From: Pseudopedobacter sp043763845
Lineage (GTDB): Bacteria > Bacteroidota > Bacteroidia > Sphingobacteriales > Sphingobacteriaceae
Direction of reading: 5' to 3'
DNA length: 9,485 bases
NCBI GenBank assembly: GCA_043763845.1
Contig: JAYULE010000143.1
Location: 1 to 9,485, forward strand
The translations under genes were made by a program, and so were the position numbers. Each line of letters starts with the position of its first letter. The first letter of the stretch is position 1. Below, one piece after another: positions 1 to 6,744 of this stretch. A model generated the notes under the pieces. That model saw only the letters and a list, made by a program, of their open reading frames with translations, ran no database searches and had not been told where the DNA came from.

Positions 1-1
1 T

Positions 2-997
2 GGCTCCGATTTTTCTACCGTAGATTTAGTATTTAATAAAGCTTTAACCAAAAACCGAACTTATACCGTTAACGTAAAAAACCTGACCGATTGCGGTGCA
101 ACTGGCATAACTGGCCCCGATGTAAGCTTTTTTTACCCTGGTGATATTGTTAAAAGCGATGTTTTAATAAACGAAATACTTTACGACCCAAAAGGCGATG
201 ATGCCGATTTTATAGAGTTGTACAACAATAGCGATAAGGTGTTAGATTTTAAAGATTTATTTATTACAACAGTAAATACAAAAAACGAACTAGGAAGTAT
301 CAAACAAATTAGTACTACTTCGGTAATGTTTGAGCCTAAAAGTTACTGGGTTATAACGCCCGACCCCGATAATATTAAATTATTATACACTACACAAAAA
401 CCAAATAATTTTGTAAAGTTAACTGGTATGGCGGCATTTGTAAATACGGCGGGTAAAGTGGTAATTTTAAACAAAGCAAACCAAACTATAGATTCGTTGA
501 GTTATAACGACAACATGCATTTTGCCTTGCTAAAAGAAACCGAAGGGGTAAGTTTAGAACGCAGCAGTTTTTCTAATGCTACCAATGCTACGGGTAATTT
601 TAAATCGGCGGCAGCAAGTGTTGGTTATGCTACGCCCACCTATAAAAATTCTCAATTTTTGGAAAATGTAGAAACTAATGAAGAGCTTACTCTAGCAAGT
701 GAAACCTTTTCGCCCGATAACGACGGTTTTGAAGATGTATTACGTATTTTATATAAGTTTGAAAAACCCAATTATGTTGCAAATGTAACTATTTACAATA
801 GCCAAGGCACCATTGTAAAAAAACTTATTAAAAACCAAACTCTTTCTACTGCAGGCGAATTACAATGGGATGGCTTAGACGAAACTGGCGCTATGAAAGC
901 TAAAACAGGTATCTATATTGTTTATGTTGAACTTTATAATTTAGATGGCGACATTAAAAAGTTTAGAAAAACAGCGGTATTGGCAAGTAAGTTTTAG
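2..997 (+). CDS. Lamin-tail domain surface protein, C-terminal part (5' end outside window)
   Basis: The reading frame is open from base 2 to the TAG at 995-997, giving 331 residues of a protein that begins upstream of the window. The TTG at 218 is not a true start, because the open frame and conserved sequence continue before it. Fragment residues 1-45 look like the end of an Ig-like domain (YTVNVKNLTDC, then SFFYP). Residues about 53-215 fit a lamin-tail domain, with the characteristic VLINEILYDP, then DFIELYNNS, and later GVSLER followed by ATPTYKNSQ. Residues about 232-331 begin FSPDNDGFEDVL and contain IYNSQG, LQWDGLDETG and KTGIYIVYVEL, matching the FlgD-Ig-like C-terminal region of secreted Bacteroidota proteins. 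Such proteins are large, exported and thought to sit on the cell surface; no enzymatic role is expected. I cannot tell whether the C-terminus is a type IX secretion signal. The domain calls are strong, the specific function unknown. Confidence 0.85.
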   Translation, partial: GSDFSTVDLVFNKALTKNRTYTVNVKNLTDCGATGITGPDVSFFYPGDIVKSDVLINEILYDPKGDDADFIELYNNSDKVLDFKDLFITTVNTKNELGSIKQISTTSVMFEPKSYWVITPDPDNIKLLYTTQKPNNFVKLTGMAAFVNTAGKVVILNKANQTIDSLSYNDNMHFALLKETEGVSLERSSFSNATNATGNFKSAAASVGYATPTYKNSQFLENVETNEELTLASETFSPDNDGFEDVLRILYKFEKPNYVANVTIYNSQGTIVKKLIKNQTLSTAGELQWDGLDETGAMKAKTGIYIVYVELYNLDGDIKKFRKTAVLASKF

Positions 998-1328
998 GGT
1001 GGGATTTGGAGAGAATCAAAATATATAATAAATGATAAAGTATTTTATTTATGAATAAATTTATTAATTAAATACAATAACATATAAAATTGAAGCGGGA
1101 AGCTTTTTGCTCTTAGAGATAAAAAGCTCCTGCTCTTGGCCGATAAATTTCTTTTTTTTTAGGTTATAAGACTCATTTACAGGAACATGGCTGCATTCTA
1201 ATAAATAGTTTTTTTTATCCACTTATTTCTAGTCTGTACCCTGGGTTAGGCCGCTTTGCCTCACACAATAAAAAAAATGGTGCCGCTTTCATCTGGGCTA
1301 ATATGAAAGGATGTGTGGGTTTGGCAAC
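998..1328. other. Non-coding intergenic stretch
   Basis: I find no credible gene on either strand. The first ~90 bases after the lamin-tail gene are nearly pure A/T. The part from about 1235 to 1328 is richer in G+C and contains short internal complementarities (TTTCAT at about 1287 with ATGAAA at about 1303, and CTCACACA with TGTGTGGG), so it may be decayed mobile-element sequence. I could not assign it. Confidence 0.5.
1095..1133 (+). terminator. Weak hairpin, possible terminator of the lamin-tail gene
   Basis: The arms 1095-1108 and 1121-1133 pair through AGCTTTTT/AAAAAGCT and an outer G+C segment with one bulge, around a 12-base loop. No T-run follows immediately, although a run of nine Ts lies about 20 bases further on. 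It lies about 100 bases downstream of the gene. It could equally be an unrelated inverted repeat. Confidence 0.3.
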
Positions 1329-1619
1329 AACCTAAGTTCGATTATTAAAGCTTAGTATAATTTGCTGAAAATCAAGGTTATTTACGATTTTAGTGCGTTA
1401 ACGACGGTAGCGGCCCGCCTGCCGGCCGGCAGGCATCCTTTTTTTATCCCCCTAGCCCCAAAGGGGGAACATGTTAAAATCCCCCCTTTGGGGGCTAGGG
1501 GGAAAAAAGATACTTGCCTACCGGCAGGCAGGCAGCGGATGGCGTGTTACCTTGCCTACCGGCAGGCAGGAAACGCCCTAATCATTACAAAAACAGTATT
1601 TATTAATCGAACCCAGGTT
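1329..1619. mobile_element. MITE-like element built of nested inverted repeats
   Basis: The ends form terminal inverted repeats: 1329-1349 and the complement of 1599-1619 agree at 18 of 21 positions, sharing AACCT, GTTCGATTA and TAAA. Inside are an 18-bp perfect palindrome at 1417-1434, long G/C arms at 1447-1467 and 1482-1503 that pair perfectly apart from one extra G, and two copies of a 20-base palindrome-like unit (CTTGCCTACCGGCAGGCAGG) at 1513-1532 and 1551-1570. The left and right halves resemble each other in inverted order, so the whole could fold into one large imperfect hairpin centred near 1472. There is no transposase gene, so any movement would need help in trans. A second copy begins at 9326. 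Open frames crossing it read as PAGRQ-type peptides and are not genes. Calling it mobile is inference from structure and copy number; I see no clear target duplication. Confidence 0.7.
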
Positions 1620-1720
1620 TAACAGTATATCCCATAAATAATTTTTGTAAAAAAACTTAAGAATTTGGGTAATGATTATCATAACTTAAAAAAATGTAAA
1701 ACAAAAATCGTTTAAAATAC

Positions 1721-1728
1721 TAGTTTTG
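1721..1728 (+). promoter_or_regulatory. Candidate -7 promoter box (TAnnTTTG)
   Basis: TAGTTTTG fits the Bacteroidota -7 consensus TAnnTTTG exactly. It ends only four bases before the ATG at 1733, so transcription would begin at or next to the start codon, giving a leaderless or nearly leaderless message. No clear TTG -33 box is seen at the expected distance. Confidence 0.4.
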
Positions 1729-1732
1729 TTAA

Positions 1733-1930
1733 ATGGGAAGTTTAAAATTATACGATGCAAGTTTATCTTACCAAATTATTGCTCGCCAGCGAGCGCAAGC
1801 GTATTTAGCGCTATCGACGGAAGAAAAATTTTATGCGTTACTAACTTTAAACCGCAATGCAGTTGCGTTAAATGGAGGTAAACCATTAAAAACACCGCAA
1901 GGAAAAGGTTTAGTGATTAAAAAACTTTAA
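1733..1930 (+). CDS. Small protein paired with a nucleotidyltransferase
   Basis: This gene encodes 65 residues, starting at ATG 1733 and ending four bases before the next gene, which implies co-transcription and probably translational coupling. The sequence has an N-terminal helical part rich in Arg, Gln and Ala (IIARQRAQAYLALSTEEKF), then LLTLNRNAVALNGG, and a basic tail (KPLKTPQGKGLVIKKL). I see no signal peptide or membrane segment, so it is probably cytosolic. Short helical proteins placed just before AbiEii/DUF6036-like nucleotidyltransferases recur in Bacteroidota (from general knowledge of the family, not searched). Its role is unknown. It may be a partner or antitoxin-like regulator of the downstream enzyme, but that rests only on the gene arrangement. 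The tight operon spacing and clear reading frame support a real gene despite its size. Confidence 0.65.
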   Translation: MGSLKLYDASLSYQIIARQRAQAYLALSTEEKFYALLTLNRNAVALNGGKPLKTPQGKGLVIKKL

Positions 1931-1934
1931 TGCT

Positions 1935-2408
1935 ATGACCTTTGATAAAGAAACCCCCGAAATGTTATTGCTTTTACAAACATTTCAAAAGCACACAGTT
2001 GATTACTTAATAGTTGGTGGCTTCGCAGTAAACAGGTACGGCTACAATCGTTCTACTGGCGATTTAGATATTTATTTAAAAGACACTTTAAAAAACAGAA
2101 AGAACCTAGTAGAAGCTTTAGACGAAATGGGATACGGTAGATACGATATGCTACTTGAAACCCCAATTATAGCTGGTTATTGCGAAATTTTAATGCATGA
2201 TGGAATGTATGCTGATTTAATGACTGATATACCCGGTTTAGATAAAAAAAAATACAACGAATACTTAGCAATGGCAACTGTTGATAATATAAATGGAATT
2301 AATGCCTATTTTTTACATTACAACCATTTGTTAGAAAACAAAATAGCCACTAACAGAAATAAAGATAAATTAGATGTGGAAGAATTAGAAAAAATTAACA
2401 AAAAATAA
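1935..2408 (+). CDS. AbiEii/DUF6036-like nucleotidyltransferase
   Basis: The gene encodes 157 residues of the polymerase-beta nucleotidyltransferase fold. The visible signature is YLIVGGFAVNRYG (residues 24-36), containing the GG of the nucleotide-binding loop, followed by RSTGDLDIYL (39-48), in which Asp43 and Asp45 are the likely metal ligands. A further acidic stretch near residues 90-97 (ADLMTDI) could supply the third carboxylate. The C-terminal third is helical and charged (FLHYNHLLENKIATNRNKDKLDVEEL), as in stand-alone enzymes of this group that act on stored substrates such as tRNA or partner proteins. Relatives include AbiEii-type toxins and MNT antitoxins, so a toxin-antitoxin or phage-defence role with the preceding 65-residue protein is possible but unproven. 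The gene converges on bshA, with only 11 bases between the two stop codons. Confidence 0.8.
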   Translation: MTFDKETPEMLLLLQTFQKHTVDYLIVGGFAVNRYGYNRSTGDLDIYLKDTLKNRKNLVEALDEMGYGRYDMLLETPIIAGYCEILMHDGMYADLMTDIPGLDKKKYNEYLAMATVDNINGINAYFLHYNHLLENKIATNRNKDKLDVEELEKINKK

Positions 2409-2419
2409 TGAGCCTAAAT

Positions 2420-3553
2420 TTACTTCTTACTTTCTTCAATCACTTCTAAATAATAATTTACATAATGCGGTAAAATCAAACTTAAATCAAATTCTTTAGC
2501 TCGGTTTAGTGCGTTTTCTTTAAACTGATTTAGTCTAACATCGTCTTCTAAAATAAATACTGCGTTGGCAACCATATCATCAATATCGCCAACATTACTC
2601 ATAAAACCAGTAACTCCGTTCACGTTTAGTTCTGGCAAACCTCCTGTGTTTGATGATATTACAGGAACTTTACAAGCCATAGCTTCAAGGGCTGCCAAAC
2701 CAAAACTTTCCGATTCAGAGGGCATCATAAACAAATCGGAAACCGAAAGTATTTCTTCTACAGCCTCTTGCTTTCCTAAAAAACGTATATGTTCACAAAT
2801 GCCTAAATCTCTGCAAAGTTGTTCGCAGTGTACACGCTCGGGGCCATCGCCTACCATTAATAATTTTGCGGGAATTTGTTGTATTAATTTTTTAAAAACC
2901 AATATTACATCATTGGTGCGTTTTACTTTTCTGAAGTTTGATGTATGCACCAAAATACGCTCACCCATTGGGGCAATTGCTTTTTTAAAATGGTCTTTGG
3001 GAGTTAACCTAAACCGTTTTAAATCAATAAAATTGGGAATTACACGTATATCTTTTACAATATCAAAATGATTGTAAGTAGCCTTTTTTAAATCTTCGGA
3101 AACTGCCGTAACCCCGTTTGATTGGTTTATAGAAAAAGTAACTACGGGTTTATAAGTAACATCCCTACCTACCAAAGTAATATCTGTACCGTGTAATGTG
3201 GTAACTACGGGTATATTTATGCCAAAAGTTGCTAAAATTTGTTTGGCCATAAAGGCCGCAGAAGCATGCGGAATAGCATAATGTACGTGTAAAATATCTA
3301 ACTTCTCAAACCTTACCACATCTACCATTTTGCTGGCTAAAGCAACTTCGTAAGGGGCATAATCAAATAAGGGGTAGTTTGATACTGATACTTCGTGGTA
3401 AAAAAGATTCTCCGAAAAAAAATCTAATCTTGCTGGCTGGCTGTAAGTTATAAAGTGAACTTGATGTCCGTTTTCGGCTAAGGCTTTACCTAATTCGGTT
3501 GCAACTACCCCACTACCACCAAAAGTAGGGTAACACACTATTCCAATTTTCAT
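2420..3553 (-). CDS. bshA: N-acetyl-alpha-D-glucosaminyl L-malate synthase (BshA)
   Basis: This is a 377-residue cytosolic GT-B glycosyltransferase of family 4, which joins UDP-GlcNAc and L-malate in the first step of bacillithiol synthesis. The N-terminus MKIGIVCYPTFGGSGVVATE is diagnostic, with the glycine-rich GGSG loop at residues 12-15. HGTD lies at 121-124, and the retaining-GT4 motif E-x7-E at Glu282/Glu290 (SESFGLAALEAMAC) contacts the nucleotide sugar. Length matches the family. I chose the ATG at 3553 over the one 63 bases upstream at 3616, because BshA proteins begin at this MKIGI and the extra 21 residues are unlike the family. A candidate promoter at 3571-3578 also lies inside that extension. 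The other bacillithiol genes (bshB, bshC) are not in this window. Confidence 0.95.
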   Translation of the reverse strand: MKIGIVCYPTFGGSGVVATELGKALAENGHQVHFITYSQPARLDFFSENLFYHEVSVSNYPLFDYAPYEVALASKMVDVVRFEKLDILHVHYAIPHASAAFMAKQILATFGINIPVVTTLHGTDITLVGRDVTYKPVVTFSINQSNGVTAVSEDLKKATYNHFDIVKDIRVIPNFIDLKRFRLTPKDHFKKAIAPMGERILVHTSNFRKVKRTNDVILVFKKLIQQIPAKLLMVGDGPERVHCEQLCRDLGICEHIRFLGKQEAVEEILSVSDLFMMPSESESFGLAALEAMACKVPVISSNTGGLPELNVNGVTGFMSNVGDIDDMVANAVFILEDDVRLNQFKENALNRAKEFDLSLILPHYVNYYLEVIEESKK

Positions 3554-3570
3554 ATTTGGTTTGTTTATAT

Positions 3571-3578
3571 CAAATGTA
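3571..3578 (-). promoter_or_regulatory. Candidate bshA promoter (-7 box)
   Basis: On the minus strand this reads TACATTTG, an exact match to TAnnTTTG, about 17 bases before the bshA ATG at 3553. A TTG lies 15 bases further upstream, slightly closer than the usual -33 spacing. It supports the shorter bshA start. Confidence 0.5.
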
Positions 3579-3617
3579 AAACTTAAAACATAGCAATTTG
3601 TGTTTTTAAAAAACAAA

Positions 3618-3650
3618 AAAACCGCATAAAATTATACGATTTATAATTTT
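3618..3650 (-). terminator. AT-only hairpin with T-run after the 3663-4130 lipoprotein gene
   Basis: The arms 3628-3636 and 3642-3650 are perfectly complementary over 9 bp, around the loop 3637-3641. On the minus strand a run of Ts follows after about six bases. The stem holds no G or C, so it would be weak. It sits just downstream of the lipoprotein stop and upstream of bshA. Confidence 0.4.
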
Positions 3651-3662
3651 GAGTTTTAAAAT

Positions 3663-4130
3663 TTAATTAGGATTAACGGTTGGTGGTGTGGCTTTTAATG
3701 TTTCTACCTCTTTACTTAATGCTTCAACCCGCTTTTGCTTATTGCTAGTTTCATCGGTCATTTTAAAAAGTTTAGAATTAAGCTTGTAAACTTTACGAGC
3801 ATCTTTAGATGCTGCTTCGGCATAAATATCGGCTGTTGCGGCTTTACCTAAATCGCCAACTTTAATTTTCATATCGCTTGCGGCATCGCTAGCTTTTTTT
3901 GATGATGTGGATGAACTGTCAGTAGCTAGCTTTATTTCTTTGATAAGTTCAATTAATTCTAAACGTTGTTTTTCTATTTCAAGGTTTAGATTGTTAATTT
4001 TCGTGTTTTTTTCTAGAATTTGCCCCTCAACGGTTAAGGCTTGCATTTTAGGACTACTTGTGGTAGTTTTTGGAGAACAGGCTATAAAGAAAAACGCCGT
4101 TGTAATTAAAAAAAGTAAGGTTTTGTTCAT
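3663..4130 (-). CDS. Coiled-coil lipoprotein, paralog 1
   Basis: The gene encodes 155 residues with a lipoprotein signal peptide: a short basic start, a hydrophobic core, and the lipobox FIAC, so Cys18 would be lipidated. The mature part is almost entirely charged and helical with heptad-like spacing, suggesting two coiled-coil segments at about residues 35-68 and 105-145. Between them is a Ser/Ala/Asp-rich stretch (SSSTSSKKASDAASDMKIK). It is a clear paralog of the neighbour at 4227-4685. Both share ACSPKT, an L-x-K-x-TKIN-x-LNL segment, ADxYAE in the middle and KLNxK later. The role is unknown. A structural or envelope-anchoring function is a reasonable guess from composition only, and membrane side cannot be judged. 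A weak -7-like box (TAACTTTA, 4153-4160) lies upstream, so it may have its own promoter. Confidence 0.8.
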   Translation of the reverse strand: MNKTLLFLITTAFFFIACSPKTTTSSPKMQALTVEGQILEKNTKINNLNLEIEKQRLELIELIKEIKLATDSSSTSSKKASDAASDMKIKVGDLGKAATADIYAEAASKDARKVYKLNSKLFKMTDETSNKQKRVEALSKEVETLKATPPTVNPN

Positions 4131-4226
4131 ATTTATTAATTAAAATAAAATTTAAAGTTAATAAATACTAGTGATACAATAACTGTTACATCAAAAAATT
4201 TAAACAGAATAACAAAATTTTAACAC

Positions 4227-4685
4227 TTAATTATTGTTAGGCACAAACTGAACTTTTGGCTTTAATTTGTTTAAGTCGTCTTGAGTTTTAGTAATTTTTC
4301 TTTGCAAGGAAGCCACTTCTTTATTTAATTTTGAAATTTTTGCATTTAGTTTTCGGGCTTTGTTAGTGTCATCAGCGGCGTCTTCGGCATAGTTATCGGC
4401 TTTACTTGCTGCTTTTTCAACCCCCAAATTAGAATTCATTTGTTGGGTAGCTTTACTTGCATCGTTAGCCGAGCTAACTGCATTGCTATTGGCATTTTGC
4501 GCATTTTTGGAAAGTTGAGTAATTTCCAGTTTAGTTTTTTCTAAGGCTAAATTTAGATCGTTTATTTTTGTTGTTTTTTCTAAAACTAAATTTTGTGCTG
4601 TTAAACTATCAATTTGTGGGTTTGTTTTGGGCGAACATGCCGCAATAAATAGGCAAATTACAATAGCGTAAATGTTTTTTTTCAT
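4227..4685 (-). CDS. Coiled-coil lipoprotein, paralog 2
   Basis: The gene encodes 152 residues with a signal peptide and lipobox IAAC, giving a lipidated Cys17. Two predicted coiled-coil segments (about residues 30-62 and 108-142, ending in KEVASLQRKITKTQDDLNKLKP) flank an Asn/Ala/Ser-rich middle (NAQNANSNAVSSANDASKA). The pattern matches the adjacent paralog, from which it differs mainly in the middle and the C-terminal tail. It begins 41 bases after the serine hydrolase stop with no recognisable promoter between, so it is probably transcribed with that gene. No known domain is evident and the function is unknown. Tandem duplication of a small envelope lipoprotein is the safest description. 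Confidence 0.8.
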   Translation of the reverse strand: MKKNIYAIVICLFIAACSPKTNPQIDSLTAQNLVLEKTTKINDLNLALEKTKLEITQLSKNAQNANSNAVSSANDASKATQQMNSNLGVEKAASKADNYAEDAADDTNKARKLNAKISKLNKEVASLQRKITKTQDDLNKLKPKVQFVPNNN

Positions 4686-4726
4686 ATTGGATTTTATTTT
4701 TTTAACGTATTATACTATAACATATT

Positions 4727-6532
4727 TTAATTCACTTTGTTTATTGATTCGTAAATAACATCTAAAATTCGGGTTCTTATTTTCATATCCGATAATTTAT
4801 TAGTAACCTGTGGGTGCACCCGATTTGATAAAAAAATATAAATTAAATTGTGTTTCGGGTCAACCCAAACACAAGTGCCTGTGTAACCAGTGTGCCCAAA
4901 AGTTTGGTTACTGGCATATTTCGATGGATATTCTTTACTGGCATCGGGGTCCCACCTATCAAAACCTAAACCTCGCCTGCTTATGTTTGATTGTTTGGCG
5001 GTAAAAAGCGCAATAGTTTGTGGCTTTAGAAACTGTCTACCGCCATAGCTGCCTCCGTTAAGCAACATTTGAAAAAGTATAGCTAAATGTGGTGCGTTAG
5101 AAAATAGTCCTGCATGGCCAGCAACTCCGCCCACCATTGCGGCACCTTGGTCGTGTACAAAACCCCACAGTAAAGTTTTTCTAAAATAGGCATCATCTTC
5201 GGTAGGAATAATTTGGCTTTTATCAAAATTTTGGCGTGGGTGGTAACCCGCTGTGTACATGCCTAATGGTTTAAAAAATTGTTGTTGTACATAAGTTTCT
5301 AGTGGTTGTTGAGTTATGTTTTCTATAATTTCTTTCAAAAAATACATACTTAAATCGCTGTACAAATATTTACCACGGTTTTTAATTGGGCTGTTTAACA
5401 TAATAGGCCACATAGCTTTTTTATAATAATCTTGAGCAATGTAAAAGCTATCGGCTACTTGTACGGTAAAATAATCGGATGGTTTACGGGAGTAATCGCC
5501 AATTTTAAGCTTCTCAAAAAATGGGATAAAAGGCAAAAGCCCAGCTTGGTGTAAAAGCAATTCGCGTACTTTTATGTTTTGCTTGTTGGTATTTACAGTT
5601 TCGGGTAAGTAGGCACTAATTAGGGTATCTAAATTTAATTTTCCGGTTTCGTAAAGGTGCATTGCTGCCGATGTTGTGGCTAGTTTACTTATAGATGCTA
5701 AATCGAAAATATCGTTAACTTGTTCGGGAGTTTGATTTTGATAGGTGTGATAACCATATGCTTTATTATATATTACTTTGCCATCTTTAGCTACAAATAC
5801 TACTGCACCTGGTGTTGCATTAACTTTTATTGCATCGGCAACAATATCATCAATCTCATTAAAATCCGAAGTTTTTATACCCACATCTTCTGGTATAGTA
5901 AAAGTGAAACGAGTTTTTTGAATGCTACTACCCAAACCCGCAATAAATTTTTTAGAAATATTTCTACTTAACCTAGCAGTTGTTGCTGTACCACCAAAAA
6001 TTAATTGGGCTGTAAAAGCCGCACTTTCGGGTGTTTGTTGGTTGCAAAATAGTATTGGAGATTTAAATTCATCTAGTTTTGCTAAGTTTTTATCATCCCC
6101 GGTAAGGGTAATAATAAGTTGTTTCTTTTGCTCTAATTCTAAAATAAATTTTAAGGTTTGGGTATTTAAAATTGATAAGTTATCTAATGATACAATTACT
6201 ATGTTGTAAGCTTGAATTTCAGTTAACAAACTGTTAAAAAATTGATTAGCAATATACTGGTTGCCGTTTAAGTTATGTACAAAAGCATATTTTTGCAGTA
6301 AACTATCAAAAACAGGAATGGGTTTACTTCCAAAATTGATGCTTGCAATTTTTAAATTTTCCAAGTTTTTTAGCGGTATAACCTGATTTTGGTTGTTAAA
6401 AACTATTGTATTTTGTGCTGCCGAATTAAAGTTTTTCAACCACGATTGGTTTTCAACATTGCTTTGACCGCAGGCTGTGTTAATAAGAGAAATTAATAAT
6501 AGGAAAAGAAATTTAGACTTTTTTTGCGACAT
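4727..6532 (-). CDS. Serine hydrolase (beta-lactamase/DD-peptidase fold) with residual GH3 C-terminal domain
   Basis: The gene encodes 601 residues. The N-terminus is a signal peptide ending in NTAC, so Cys21 may be lipidated, although Asn at -3 is atypical. Residues about 38-190 (NTIVFNNQNQVIPLKNLENLKIASINFG and after; NQQTPESAAFTAQLIFGG) resemble the C-terminal domain of family 3 glycoside hydrolases. Residues about 225-595 form a class C beta-lactamase-like domain with S280-x-x-K283 (SISK), the Y391-S-D motif and H547-T-G, so the serine enzyme should be active. In many Bacteroidota the same order follows a complete GH3 catalytic domain in a protein of about 1000 residues; here that domain is absent and the signal peptide joins directly to the GH3 C-terminal part. 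The protein probably acts in the periplasm on peptidoglycan-type or ester substrates. The substrate is not readable from the sequence. Confidence 0.88.
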   Translation of the reverse strand: MSQKKSKFLFLLLISLINTACGQSNVENQSWLKNFNSAAQNTIVFNNQNQVIPLKNLENLKIASINFGSKPIPVFDSLLQKYAFVHNLNGNQYIANQFFNSLLTEIQAYNIVIVSLDNLSILNTQTLKFILELEQKKQLIITLTGDDKNLAKLDEFKSPILFCNQQTPESAAFTAQLIFGGTATTARLSRNISKKFIAGLGSSIQKTRFTFTIPEDVGIKTSDFNEIDDIVADAIKVNATPGAVVFVAKDGKVIYNKAYGYHTYQNQTPEQVNDIFDLASISKLATTSAAMHLYETGKLNLDTLISAYLPETVNTNKQNIKVRELLLHQAGLLPFIPFFEKLKIGDYSRKPSDYFTVQVADSFYIAQDYYKKAMWPIMLNSPIKNRGKYLYSDLSMYFLKEIIENITQQPLETYVQQQFFKPLGMYTAGYHPRQNFDKSQIIPTEDDAYFRKTLLWGFVHDQGAAMVGGVAGHAGLFSNAPHLAILFQMLLNGGSYGGRQFLKPQTIALFTAKQSNISRRGLGFDRWDPDASKEYPSKYASNQTFGHTGYTGTCVWVDPKHNLIYIFLSNRVHPQVTNKLSDMKIRTRILDVIYESINKVN

Positions 6533-6568
6533 TTTTGTGAAATAGTTAATATTGATTTATATAAAACC

Positions 6569-6602
6569 AAACTATAAAGAAAACGTAAATTTTTTATAGT
6601 TT
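6569..6602. repeat. 10-bp perfect inverted repeat upstream of the serine hydrolase gene
   Basis: The arms AAACTATAAA (6569-6578) and TTTATAGTTT (6593-6602) are perfectly complementary, with a 14-base spacer, in the promoter region of the serine hydrolase. The start-proximal arm contains TATAGTTTG on the minus strand, close to a -7 box but with one extra base. It could be an operator or a weak hairpin. Confidence 0.4.
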
Positions 6603-6617
6603 ATACATTTTAAGAAT

Positions 6618-6657
6618 AAAAACGCCCTTTAAAAATTAATTTAAAGGGCATTTTTTT
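6618..6657 (-). terminator. Strong bidirectional terminator closing the metG-tRNA cluster
   Basis: A 10-bp perfect stem (6624-6633 with 6640-6649, GCCCTTTAAA/TTTAAAGGGC) encloses a 6-base loop. On the minus strand it is followed by GTTTTTATT, and on the plus strand by seven Ts. It lies just after the last tRNA copy, so it most likely ends the minus-strand metG/tRNA/GIY-YIG transcript and insulates the serine hydrolase promoter. Confidence 0.8.
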
Positions 6658-6697
6658 CGTGGTCCCGACGAGAATCGAACTCATATCTAAAGTTTAG

Positions 6698-6744
6698 GAA
6701 ACTTCCCTGCCTGCCGGCAGGCAGGTATTCTATCCGTGGAACTA
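6698..6744 (-). repeat. 47-bp direct repeat, copy B (cassette end)
   Basis: This copy matches 7135-7181 at 46 of 47 positions, 437 bp apart and in the same orientation. It spans tRNA positions 8-26, the palindrome, and the start of the anticodon arm. The only difference is a C for A in the D loop. Together the two copies bracket the intact tRNA and the GIY-YIG gene. Confidence 0.85.
6706..6725. repeat. 20-bp perfect palindrome inside tRNA-Arg copy
   Basis: CCTGCCTGCCGGCAGGCAGG is self-complementary throughout and could form an 8-bp stem with a CCGG loop. It is the undecayed form of the units found in the MITE-like elements at 1513-1532, 1551-1570, 9373-9392 and 9411-9430, and is identical to 7143-7162. 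Confidence 0.9.

Noticed and set aside
218..220. TTG as the start of a 259-residue gene
   Set aside because: The frame is open to the window edge and the lamin-tail domain begins before this codon, so the gene is 5'-truncated by the window.
1237..1250. CCCTGGGTTAGG as a further-left end of the MITE-like element
   Set aside because: Only 8 bases agree with the right end, whereas 1329-1349 matches it at 18 of 21 positions.
1411..1570. CRISPR array
   Set aside because: The repeated units are palindromes of one mobile-type element, without regular spacers or cas genes.
1362..1622. An 86-codon open frame reading LPAGRHP, CLPAGRQ and YRQAG
   Set aside because: It lies wholly inside the MITE-like element. 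The peptides are translations of the palindromic repeats, and there is no domain or sensible start.
1668..1686. Fur-box-like TAATGATTATCAT upstream of the 65-residue gene
   Set aside because: It matches only part of a Fur box, and the A/T-rich background makes such matches common.
3554..3616. A longer bshA start adding 21 residues
   Set aside because: BshA proteins begin at MKIGI, and a good -7 promoter box lies inside the extension.
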